A model generated the notes under the pieces. It worked only from the letters and a program-made list of their open reading frames with translations, ran no database searches and was not told where the DNA came from. From NCBI GenBank assembly GCA_900540625.1, contig UQGP01000048.1, forward strand, positions 1 to 16,072: a stretch of DNA of 16,072 nt. Reading direction: 5' to 3'. Shown here piece by piece: positions 7,654 through 15,000 of the stretch (position 1 is its first letter; the number at the start of each line of letters is the position of its first letter). This DNA comes from an uncultured Porphyromonadaceae bacterium (GTDB taxonomy: Bacteria; Bacteroidota; Bacteroidia; Bacteroidales; Muribaculaceae). A program made the position numbers and the translations under genes.

Positions 7654-7686
7654 CAAAGATAGTCATTTTTTGCCAACAGCCCCAAA
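7654..7686 (-). promoter_or_regulatory. Bacteroidota-type promoter upstream of topA
   Basis: The minus strand has TTTG (7683-7686), a 21-base spacer and TATCTTTG (7654-7661). These match the Bacteroidota -33 (TTTG) and -7 (TAnnTTTG) elements at the expected spacing. The predicted start of transcription, near 7647, would give a leader of about 75 bases before the topA ATG at 7573. It is the best promoter match seen in the window and suggests that the topA-to-ald run is transcribed separately from recJ-recQ. Confidence 0.65.
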
Positions 7687-7775
7687 AATCTATATATAAT
7701 GTGTATTTTCGACTCGAAAGTGTGTCTTTGATGCGGTCGGCTACGGCTCTAAAACCGGTTTCGGCGGCTCGGGGC

Positions 7776-9755
7776 TTAACGGCGGAGGTGTCGGCGTGCG
7801 GTGCGGCTGTCGGCAGGCAGGAGCGAGCCGTCGGCGGTAAGCGCTCGGACGACTTCGGCTATGGCGTGGCGCATTTGGGGACTTTGGCCGTCGTATAGCT
7901 CGGCATCGGTGGCGCCTTCGGGGCGTGAGCATCCGCGCAGTACGCGGTCACGAGCGCGGTCTCGGAGTGATGTGGCGGATGATGCGATGGCACGAGCGCG
8001 GCATACATCGCAGGTGCCGCAGTCGGACCCGGGCGTCTCGCCGAAGTATTCGAGCATCTGCCGCACGCGACAGCGGCTGTCGTCAAAGACAAAGGCGCGC
8101 ATGGCGGCAATGCGTGCGGCCATGATGTCGCGACGAGCTTCGTAGACGTCGCGGCCTATGACCACGTGCTTGGGCAGGTCACGCGAGGTGGGGTAGTAAA
8201 TGTATGGTATGAGGCTGCGTGGTACATAGTTGAGGATATCGCGGCGCGACAGTTCGAGCAGCGCTCGATAGGTGGCTTCGGCGTCCAAACCCGTGTCGTG
8301 CGCCAATACTCCTTCGTCGAAGTATACGTAATCGGCGAAACTGCCGGTGTAATTGCGTAGAAATGCGGTGAGCGTGCGTTCTGCGTTGTCGCTCATATCC
8401 ATACCGTAGAGCGCATCGCGCGTGACCGTCATCATGGCACGTGCCTTGGCAAAGTCCGGGTCGTGGTATTCGATAGTTCCGGCAAGTGTCAGTATCGACA
8501 GCGCCGAGCGCGTGACGCCGGGCTGCAGAGAGTAGGTGGCGCAAAACTTGTCGAAGTCGAAGGGGTATACGCGGTCGTATCCTCCGCCGACGGGAATGTC
8601 GAGGAAGTTGCCGGCCAATTCGTAGACGCGCAAGATGTATTCGCGCGGTGGGAAGGCCTCGCTCAGGCGTCGTGTCAGCGTGCCTTTGTCTGTGCCTTTG
8701 GCTATGATAACTGCAAATGATGGCAACCCGTCGCGTCCGGCGCGCCCTGCTTCTTGATAGTATTCCTCGAGAGACGATGGCAGGTCGTAGTGTATGACGG
8801 TGCGCACATCGGCCTTGTCTATGCCCATTCCGAAGGCGTTGGTGGCCACGATGACGCGTATCTCGGACGATTTCCACATTTCCTGTCGTCGGGCTTTCTC
8901 GTCGGCGTCCATACCGGCGTGGTAGGCTGCGGCGCTGATGCCTCGTTCGCACAACATTTGCGCTATCAGGACGGTACGCCGACGGCTGCGGACATACACT
9001 ATGGCGGTGCCGGAGGTGTGGTCGAGGACATCGAAGAGTTTGGCGTCTTTGTCCTCGACGTGTCGCACTACGAAGCTGATATTGGGGCGTGCAAAACTTA
9101 GGGTGTATTCGGCCGCGTCCGAGCCGAAGTTGAGCCGTGCCATGATGTCGCGACGCACCTGCGGCGTGGCCGAGGCTGTCAGCGCCAATACGGGTACTCC
9201 GGGGACAAGGGCGCGCAGTTCGGCGATTTTGAGATAAGACGGGCGGAAGTCATACCCCCACTGGGAGATGCAGTGCGCTTCGTCCACCACAATCAAGCGG
9301 ATGTCGAAAGTACGCAACTGCTGCTTGAAAGACTCGGTGCCCAGTCGTTCGGGCGATACGTACAACAGCCGTAGTATGCCCAGTCGGGCACGGTCGTAGA
9401 CAAGACGTGCTTCGCGCGGTGTCTGTCCCGAGTACAGCGCCCCGGCGCGTATGTCGCGATCTTTGAGGGCGTCCACTTGGTCCTTCATCAGCGAAATCAG
9501 CGGCGTCACCACTACGGTAAGGCCCTCCAAAATCATTGCCGGAACCTGGAATGTCAGAGATTTTCCGCCACCGGTGGGCATCAGCCCCAGGGTGTCGTGC
9601 CCCTGCATCACCGAGGTGATGATGTCGAGCTGGCACGGACGGAAGCTGTCGTAGCCCCAGTATCGGTGCAGGATTTCGTGTGCCCGGGTTGAAATCTCGG
9701 CGGCTGTCTGCATGGTGCCGGTGTTTTGTTTGACGTGTGTCTGCTTCACAGACAT
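7776..9755 (-). CDS. recQ: RecQ-family ATP-dependent DNA helicase
   Basis: A 3'-5' DNA helicase of recombination and repair. The 659-residue protein has the RecQ motif 0 region YWGYDSFRPCQLDII (32-46), Walker A MPTGGGKS (59-66), TPLISLMKDQV (84-94), the DEAH box VVDEAHCISQWGYDFRPSY (156-174), ALTASAT (191-197), and in the second RecA domain VYVRSRR (253-259), ATNAFGMGIDKADVR (304-318) and YYQEAGRAGRDG (332-343). A zinc-binding segment has cysteines at 562, 579, 582 and 585 (CRVRQMLEYFGE...CGTCDVC). A region of about 175 residues (370-545), probably winged-helix-like, lies between helicase core and zinc site, and no HRDC domain is seen. The start at 9755 is 45 bases after recJ; an ATG at 9713 (codon 15) also keeps the whole conserved part. 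It probably forms an operon with recJ. Confidence 0.95.
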   Translation of the reverse strand: MSVKQTHVKQNTGTMQTAAEISTRAHEILHRYWGYDSFRPCQLDIITSVMQGHDTLGLMPTGGGKSLTFQVPAMILEGLTVVVTPLISLMKDQVDALKDRDIRAGALYSGQTPREARLVYDRARLGILRLLYVSPERLGTESFKQQLRTFDIRLIVVDEAHCISQWGYDFRPSYLKIAELRALVPGVPVLALTASATPQVRRDIMARLNFGSDAAEYTLSFARPNISFVVRHVEDKDAKLFDVLDHTSGTAIVYVRSRRRTVLIAQMLCERGISAAAYHAGMDADEKARRQEMWKSSEIRVIVATNAFGMGIDKADVRTVIHYDLPSSLEEYYQEAGRAGRDGLPSFAVIIAKGTDKGTLTRRLSEAFPPREYILRVYELAGNFLDIPVGGGYDRVYPFDFDKFCATYSLQPGVTRSALSILTLAGTIEYHDPDFAKARAMMTVTRDALYGMDMSDNAERTLTAFLRNYTGSFADYVYFDEGVLAHDTGLDAEATYRALLELSRRDILNYVPRSLIPYIYYPTSRDLPKHVVIGRDVYEARRDIMAARIAAMRAFVFDDSRCRVRQMLEYFGETPGSDCGTCDVCRARAIASSATSLRDRARDRVLRGCSRPEGATDAELYDGQSPQMRHAIAEVVRALTADGSLLPADSRTARRHLRR

Positions 9756-9800
9756 AGTGGCGGCTCGTGACGTAGCTTAGGGTCGCCCCGATGGGTGATG

Positions 9801-11537
9801 TTATTCCTGCGGCAGGCGTATTTGCTTGACTTGCAGCTGTATGGAAGATGTGGCGTTGCGGTGCTTGTTTTCTTCGATGGTGTAGCAGATGTCGAAGGGC
9901 TTGCCTTGATGGATGTGATCGAAGTATCGCGCCATGTTGAATGCGATGCCGTTGAAGACCTTGCCCGAGGTGTCGTCCACGATCTCGAGTTTGATGTGCT
10001 CGTTGTTGCGGCCTACTATGCGGCTGGTGCCGAAGTCTTTGACGTTGCGTGTACAGAATACGGGTTTTTGGTTGCCCGGGCCGAAAGGTGCGAACATGCG
10101 TAGCATCGAGACAAATTCGGGGGTGATGCGCGTAAATGGCAGTATCGCATCGATATCCAGTTGTGGCGTCAACTGCGATGGTAGGATGTTGGCGGCTACG
10201 TATTCTTCGAAGCGGTGTGTGAATTCGGGGATATTTTCTTCGCGCATAGAAAGTCCGACGGCGTAGGTGTGGCCGCCGAAGTTTTCGAGCAGGTCTCGCG
10301 ATGCTTCCACGGCCTTGTATACGTCAAAGCCTTGTACACTGCGGCTGCTGCCGGTGGCAATGCCGTCCATGGTGCCGCGCGTCAGTACCACCGAGGGTTT
10401 GTAATACAGCTCGGTGAGGCGCGAGGCTACGATGCCGATTATACCTTTGTGCCACTCCGGGTTGTAAATGACTATGGACTTGTGGTCGGCTACATCATCG
10501 CCGCGTGCGCTGAGTATGGCGTTGGCTTCGTCGGTGATGCGTTTGTCCAGCTCTTTGCGGTCTTTGTTGTATTGGTCGATGGCTGCGGCGCGCTCGTTGG
10601 CGTCTTTGGTATCGCGCGATACAAGCAGGTCCACGGCTTCGCGGCCGGACTGCATACGCCCCGAGGCATTGATGCGCGGGCCGATTTTGAAGATTACATC
10701 GCTGATAGTGATTTCTTTGCCGGGGAGGCCGCAGATGCGGATGATGCCGCGCAAGCCTACGTTGGGGTTGCTGTTGAGACGTTTGAGGCCATGATATGCC
10801 ATGACGCGGTTTTCGTCTACCATGGGCACGATGTCGGCGGCTATGGACACGGCCACCAGGTCAAGCATCCCTTCGAGTTCGCCCGTGCCGATGCCGTTGC
10901 TTATCGAAAATGCCTGCATCAGCTTGTATCCCACGCCGCAGCCCGACAGGTGGCTGCAAGGGTATGTCGAGCCTTCGAGCTTTGGGTTGAGTATGGCTAC
11001 AGCGTCCGGCAACATCTCATCGGGGACATGGTGGTCGCAGATGATGAAGTCGATGCCGAGGGTCTTGGCGTAAGCGATTTCGGCGTTGGCCTTGATGCCG
11101 CAGTCAAGGATGATGATGAGCTTGACGCCGGCGGCGGCAGCTTCGTCTATGGCGTGTGTACTGATGCCGTAGCCTTCGTCGTAACGTGTCGGAATGTCGT
11201 AGTCGATTTCCGAGTAAAAATTTTGCAGGTATCGGTATACCAACGCCACGGCGGTGGTGCCGTCGACATCGTAATCGCCGTATACCAAGATACGTTCTTT
11301 TGCCCCCATGGCCCGGTTGAGGCGGTCCACAGCTTTGTCCATGTCAGGCATTAGGAACGGGTCATGCAGGTCTCTAAGTGAGGGGTGGAAGAATTTCTCG
11401 GCCTCGTCTATAGACTGTATGCCCCGCTGCACCAAGAGCTCGCTTATGGGCGAGACCTTGGCGTACCGGCGTGCCAGCTCGGACTCCAATTTTTGTTTTT
11501 CTGCGGACAGGGGTAGATAGTTCCATCTACTTGTCAT
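9801..11537 (-). CDS. recJ: Single-stranded-DNA-specific exonuclease RecJ
   Basis: A DHH-family 5'-3' exonuclease that degrades single-stranded DNA in RecFOR recombination, mismatch repair and base excision repair. The 578-residue protein has the metal-binding motifs in order: VYGDYDVDGTTA (85-96), ILDCGIKA (143-150), ICDHHVPD (166-173), GCGVGYKL (199-206) and IGPRINASGRM (285-295). The DHHA1 part follows with WHKGIIGIVASRL (362-374), GSSRS (396-400) and GGHTYAVGLS (421-430), then a C-terminal OB-like domain (about 455-578). Length and motifs are those of a complete enzyme. The ATG at 11535-11537 is the first plausible start and gives a normal N-terminus. RecQ unwinds DNA to feed RecJ in the known RecF-type pathway, which fits recQ lying next in the operon. 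Confidence 0.97.
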   Translation of the reverse strand: MTSRWNYLPLSAEKQKLESELARRYAKVSPISELLVQRGIQSIDEAEKFFHPSLRDLHDPFLMPDMDKAVDRLNRAMGAKERILVYGDYDVDGTTAVALVYRYLQNFYSEIDYDIPTRYDEGYGISTHAIDEAAAAGVKLIIILDCGIKANAEIAYAKTLGIDFIICDHHVPDEMLPDAVAILNPKLEGSTYPCSHLSGCGVGYKLMQAFSISNGIGTGELEGMLDLVAVSIAADIVPMVDENRVMAYHGLKRLNSNPNVGLRGIIRICGLPGKEITISDVIFKIGPRINASGRMQSGREAVDLLVSRDTKDANERAAAIDQYNKDRKELDKRITDEANAILSARGDDVADHKSIVIYNPEWHKGIIGIVASRLTELYYKPSVVLTRGTMDGIATGSSRSVQGFDVYKAVEASRDLLENFGGHTYAVGLSMREENIPEFTHRFEEYVAANILPSQLTPQLDIDAILPFTRITPEFVSMLRMFAPFGPGNQKPVFCTRNVKDFGTSRIVGRNNEHIKLEIVDDTSGKVFNGIAFNMARYFDHIHQGKPFDICYTIEENKHRNATSSIQLQVKQIRLPQE

Positions 11538-11856
11538 TTATGTCGTTTTTTATTTTTTTATCTTGTCTGCGGACACGCCTTTGCGTGCCGATGTCGCGCT
11601 TTGGAGCCGTAGAGACCGGGATGCCGGCCCGAGGCATGTGCGCGTATATGAGTGCCGCGGCGTGGTGTACGCTTGACGGCTGCGACCCGCCGTCTTCGGC
11701 GGTGTATATATGTTTTTGCCGCGGTATGTCTGCGGGCACATCAATGCGTCCCGAGCCGTGGCAAGTCGAGTATTGTGTCGGAGTGTAGCCAGTGTGCTGA
11801 GTTTCAGTGTCTTCGCGCACTGCTCCGGCGGCCGCACAGCGGAGAGAGTGCCTCAT
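11527..11856 (-). CDS. Possible small protein overlapping the recJ start (hypothetical)
   Basis: An open frame of 109 codons fills most of the leader upstream of recJ and ends 11 bases inside it (TAG at 11527-11529). I do not recognise the protein. It starts MRHSLRCAAAG, is polar and rich in His, Arg, Thr and Ala, has no signal peptide, membrane helix or known motif, and ends in a basic stretch RRVRRQDKKIKNDINDK. Its ATG lies 27 bases downstream of a TATCTTTG promoter-like element and inside the loop of a small hairpin. In favour are the stop overlapping the recJ start, as in coupled genes, and the lack of other content in the gap. Against are the low-complexity composition and a second open frame of 95 codons across the same bases. 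It may be only a leader. Confidence 0.3.
   Translation of the reverse strand: MRHSLRCAAAGAVREDTETQHTGYTPTQYSTCHGSGRIDVPADIPRQKHIYTAEDGGSQPSSVHHAAALIYAHMPRAGIPVSTAPKRDIGTQRRVRRQDKKIKNDINDK
11687..11702 (-). other. GC-rich hairpin in the recJ leader
   Basis: A perfect 6-base inverted repeat, CCGCCG and CGGCGG around a 4-base loop (AAGA on the minus strand). It lies about 150 bases upstream of recJ in the predicted leader. It has no T run, so it is not an obvious terminator. Confidence 0.4.
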
Positions 11857-11864
11857 CAGGCACT
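11847..11864 (-). other. Hairpin at the 5' end of the predicted recJ transcript
   Basis: A perfect 7-base inverted repeat, AGTGCCT and AGGCACT with loop GATG. It begins about 12 bases after the transcription start expected from the TATCTTTG element, and the ATG of the possible small gene lies across the loop and stem. It could protect the 5' end of the mRNA or limit translation; both are inference. Confidence 0.4.
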
Positions 11865-11882
11865 ACTGCGGCTATTTTAACG

Positions 11883-11890
11883 CAAAGATA
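11883..11890 (-). promoter_or_regulatory. Bacteroidota -7 promoter element upstream of recJ
   Basis: The minus strand reads TATCTTTG, the same 8 bases as in the topA promoter and an exact fit to TAnnTTTG. No TTTG -33 box lies 19-21 bases upstream. If used, it gives a recJ leader of about 340 bases. It lies just after the terminators of the previous gene, where a promoter for recJ-recQ is needed. Confidence 0.45.
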
Positions 11891-11934
11891 GCCAAAATTT
11901 CGGTTTTTGCCGGTATGGCTTATCTATTTTTTGG

Positions 11935-11959
11935 AAAAAAATTTCGGGGCTTTCCGAAA
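11935..11959 (-). terminator. Intrinsic terminator hairpin with T run, downstream of the secreted-protein gene
   Basis: On the minus strand a perfect 6-base stem, TTTCGG and CCGAAA with loop AAAGCC (11942-11959), is followed directly by seven T residues (11935-11941). This has the form of a Rho-independent terminator and lies 76 bases after the stop codon at 12036. The stem is short and AT-rich, but the T run is good. It acts after the stronger hairpin at 11964-11997. Confidence 0.6.
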
Positions 11960-11963
11960 ACAG

Positions 11964-11997
11964 TCCGTCCGGGACGCCTTTCGGCGCCTCGGACGGA
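11964..11997 (-). terminator. Strong hairpin with GAAA loop downstream of the secreted-protein gene
   Basis: On the minus strand 15-base arms, TCCGTCCGAGGCGCC and GGCGTCCCGGACGGA, pair with only two mismatched or wobble positions and close on a GAAA tetraloop. The sequence CTGTTTTC follows, a weak T run. It begins 38 bases after the stop codon of the secreted-protein gene. Together with the next hairpin it makes a two-stage terminator or a 3' end-stabilising structure. Confidence 0.65.
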
Positions 11998-12035
11998 TAT
12001 TGAGTGGAAAATATGTATCTCGAAACTGTGGTGTC

Positions 12036-15000
12036 TTACTTGATGCAGACCTTGGTGGCGGTGTTGCCTATTACGCGGATGTATATGCCGGCGGTGGGGT
12101 TGGCTACGGGCATACCTTGCAGGTTGAAGTAGCGAGCTTGTCCGTTGACATCGGCTGATATGTCGTCCACGCCGGTGGTGTTCATTTCGGAGATGCGGAG
12201 GACTCCGTCGGTATGGCTGCCGGGGGTGTACTCGACGGTGAACATTGCATAGTCGATGCGTGCCACGTGTCCGATGTTGGTGTTGGGGTGGGTGCTGAAG
12301 ACGTAGTGGCTTTCCTGCGCCGGGTCATATATCAGAGTGTATGAGTCGCGTCCGCTATTCTTGCCCACGTAGGCATAAACGTCTTTGCCGTTGCCGTCTT
12401 TGACGCCGGTGGAGGGTTCGCCCTTGATGGCGGAGACTGCGACATTGATGCTGTGGCCGACGTATCCGGTGGAGGTCTTCGGGTCGATGCATTCATCAGC
12501 TTTGGCGCCGAAGTATGTGCCGCTGTGATTGGCCTTACCGTCGCGGATGTAGAACGAGCCTTGGAGGTCGTTGACCGTGAGCGTATAGCGTCCGTCGCCT
12601 TCGTAGGTGAAGGGTAGGGCGACTTCGGTTCCGCCGATTTCATTGGTTTTCATGACCAGATACAGGTCTTCGTAGGGCTTGCCTGCGGTGTACTCGCCTT
12701 CGCGGAAGAAGTCGATGTCGCGGCGCTGAGTGTCGGCTATCTTGTCGTATGCGGCGAAGCGATGTGCTTTTTCGTTGTATACCAGTTCGCTGTTGGTGCC
12801 ATTGAAAGTTACATATGCGTTGCCGTCAGTCAGGTCTATCGTTGCCGGGATTGCCTTGCTCTTGTCTGAGGTGTAAGCAAGTCCGTTGTCGTAGGTTCCG
12901 TCTTTCTTGATCTTGGGCATAATGTATGACCCGTCATTGGCAAGTTTGAGATACCAGCCGTCTGAGGTATTGCCTTCGAGCGTGATTTTTTGAGCTTTAA
13001 TAACATCGCCGGTGATTACGCCGTAGGTGTTGTTGCATTTGACATCGGTGGATGCAAGAGCTCCGGAGGATGTGAATTTTTCGGTGGTCATCAAGCTGAG
13101 AGTTGTCGAGGCATTGCCGTTAGGGGCGTATGCCACGATTACGTTGAGGCCGTCGGAGAGTTGTGCGGCATCTTGGATGCGTATCCAGCCGCGGGTGGTG
13201 TATGTTTCGCTTGAGAAGACGTATGTGGCGGCGTTGATGACGGCGCCGGCGTCATTGACGGCGTAGGCGTTGATGGTCATTACGTTGCCGTCTGCGGGCT
13301 TGGCTACGTCTATGCCTTGTGCATCATCGTATGCGATGTGGTTGTCTCCCTGGGCGGTGTATCCGCCTATGGTGTAGTACAGTGTCGGAGCGGGGTAGGC
13401 AGCGGCATCGGCGGCCAACTTAACGTTGAACGTTGCGTCTTCGGGGTATGTGCCTTCCGTTTGGCTAAAGCTGATGGATGTGGGCGCTACGTGGTCTTTG
13501 TCGTTGAAGACGATGGATACCGGTTCGGCTGCTACCTGCCCGCCGGAGTTAACGGCTATGGCGTTGATTGTGACTGTTTGCGGAACAGTGCGTGCCAAGG
13601 TGAAGCCCTTTGCAGGGTCGTAGGTCTCGGTTTTGTCCGCTCCCGGAACCGGGGTGCTGCCGTCGCGTGTATAGTATATGGTGGGGGCGGGGAAGGCTGC
13701 GTCATCGGCGACAATCTTGACCGATACTGTCTGGCCGATGACGGCCTCGGTCTTATTGGGCTTGATGGTCAGCGAGGTGGGGGCTACGACCTTGGTCAGG
13801 GCGAAGGTCATGTATGAAAATTTGGGGCTGTTGAGTCCTGTACCGGGCGTCAGATCTAAGGATGTCGCTCCGGAGGGGACGTCGAGGTAGGTCTTGTTCG
13901 CGAGGTCTTCGCCGTTGATGGCCATCGCGGCGCTGTCGTAAGTTCCTATCTGAGCGTAGAGTGCGCGGACGATGACATATCCTTCCGGCGCTTGGACGTG
14001 GATGGGGGTGCCGCTGGCCTTGGTGATGGTTAGGGTTGTGGCCTTATTAGTGGATTCGTTGACGTTATTGGACGGGTAATTGGAATTTGCGAGTTTGCCT
14101 ACGGAGGTGGCAAAGGTGTAGGTGACGCCGTCCACGGGTTCGGAAATCCAATCGGCTTTTTTGTTGGATGTGTAGGTTATGGGTTCCTGGTGGTTGAAGA
14201 TGACGGTGGCGTAGGTGTAGGGCGAAGTCACTGTCAGCGTGAACGATGTCTCGCAGGCGTTATACGTTCCGGTTTGAGGGGTGAACGCTTTTATGGTGGT
14301 AGTGCCTACGGCCAGGGGAGTGATGATGCCGTTTTCAACCTTGGCTATTTTGTCGTTTTCCGAGCTCCAGTAGATGGTGCCGTCGCTTGACGAGGAGGCC
14401 TTGAATTCGGCGGCTCCGTCTTCGAATACCAAAGACGCGCCGTCAGCGCCGATGGCATTGCCTTTGGCGTCTTTGACGGTGATGACTGCATCGTTGCGCG
14501 TAAAAGTAATGGTGGCACTGCCGGATGCTTGGCCTTCTGAATTTTGTGCCAGGCCGTTGATTGTGACGACTTTGCTTTCCTCGTTATCGGCGAGTGCATC
14601 GCAGGTCACATCGAATGCTTTGGCATACTTGGCGCTTTCGGTAGTGGGGACGGTACCATCGATAGTGTAGTAGATGTCCGGCGCGGGAGTGCCGTTGGCG
14701 GCGATGGTCACGCTGACGTTCTCGCCGACCTTGGCTTCAGCCTTGGCCGGGGTGACGGTGACGGCGCTCGGTGCTTCCGGCACGACAGGCGCATCAGGCA
14801 CCAGCACGAAAGTAAAGGAGGAGAAGTATGTGCTATTATTGGTGGTATTCGATTTTCCAGTCCTTTTGGACACAAGTATGAAAGAAGATGTCTCTTCTGC
14901 GAACTCATAAGGGATTCCGCTACTAACGATTGTTGTTTCGTTGTTTATAGTAAAGCCGGTATTGCTTGTGTTCGTGTAAACGCCCGAAACGCTTTTGATT

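Larger units (their letters stand above)
11538..12035. other. 498-base gap between recJ and the secreted-protein gene
   Basis: This gap holds, from right to left, two terminator-like hairpins (11964-11997 and 11942-11959 with a T run), a TATCTTTG promoter-like element (11883-11890), a hairpin at 11847-11864, a GC-rich hairpin at 11687-11702 and an unrecognised 109-codon frame. Nothing on the plus strand looks like a gene, and I see no tRNA or other structured RNA that I can name. Confidence 0.7.

Noticed and set aside
7574..7666. Longer start for topA (31 extra residues)
   Set aside because: The conserved TopA start MLKNLVIVESPAK begins at 7573. The upstream codons lie largely in the leader predicted from the promoter at 7654-7686.
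7752..7761. AAACCGGTTT palindrome after recQ as a terminator or operator
   Set aside because: It has no loop and no T run, and it is only 10 bases long. There is nothing to separate it from chance.
10215..11354. A 379-codon open frame on the plus strand opposite recJ
   Set aside because: It is antisense to the conserved RecJ catalytic motifs, and its translation (rich in Val, Ala, Gly and Tyr) resembles no family I recognise.
11550..11837. A second minus-strand open frame of 95 codons in the recJ leader
   Set aside because: It overlaps the 109-codon frame, stops before recJ without contact, and has no recognisable features. The other frame is the better, though still weak, candidate.
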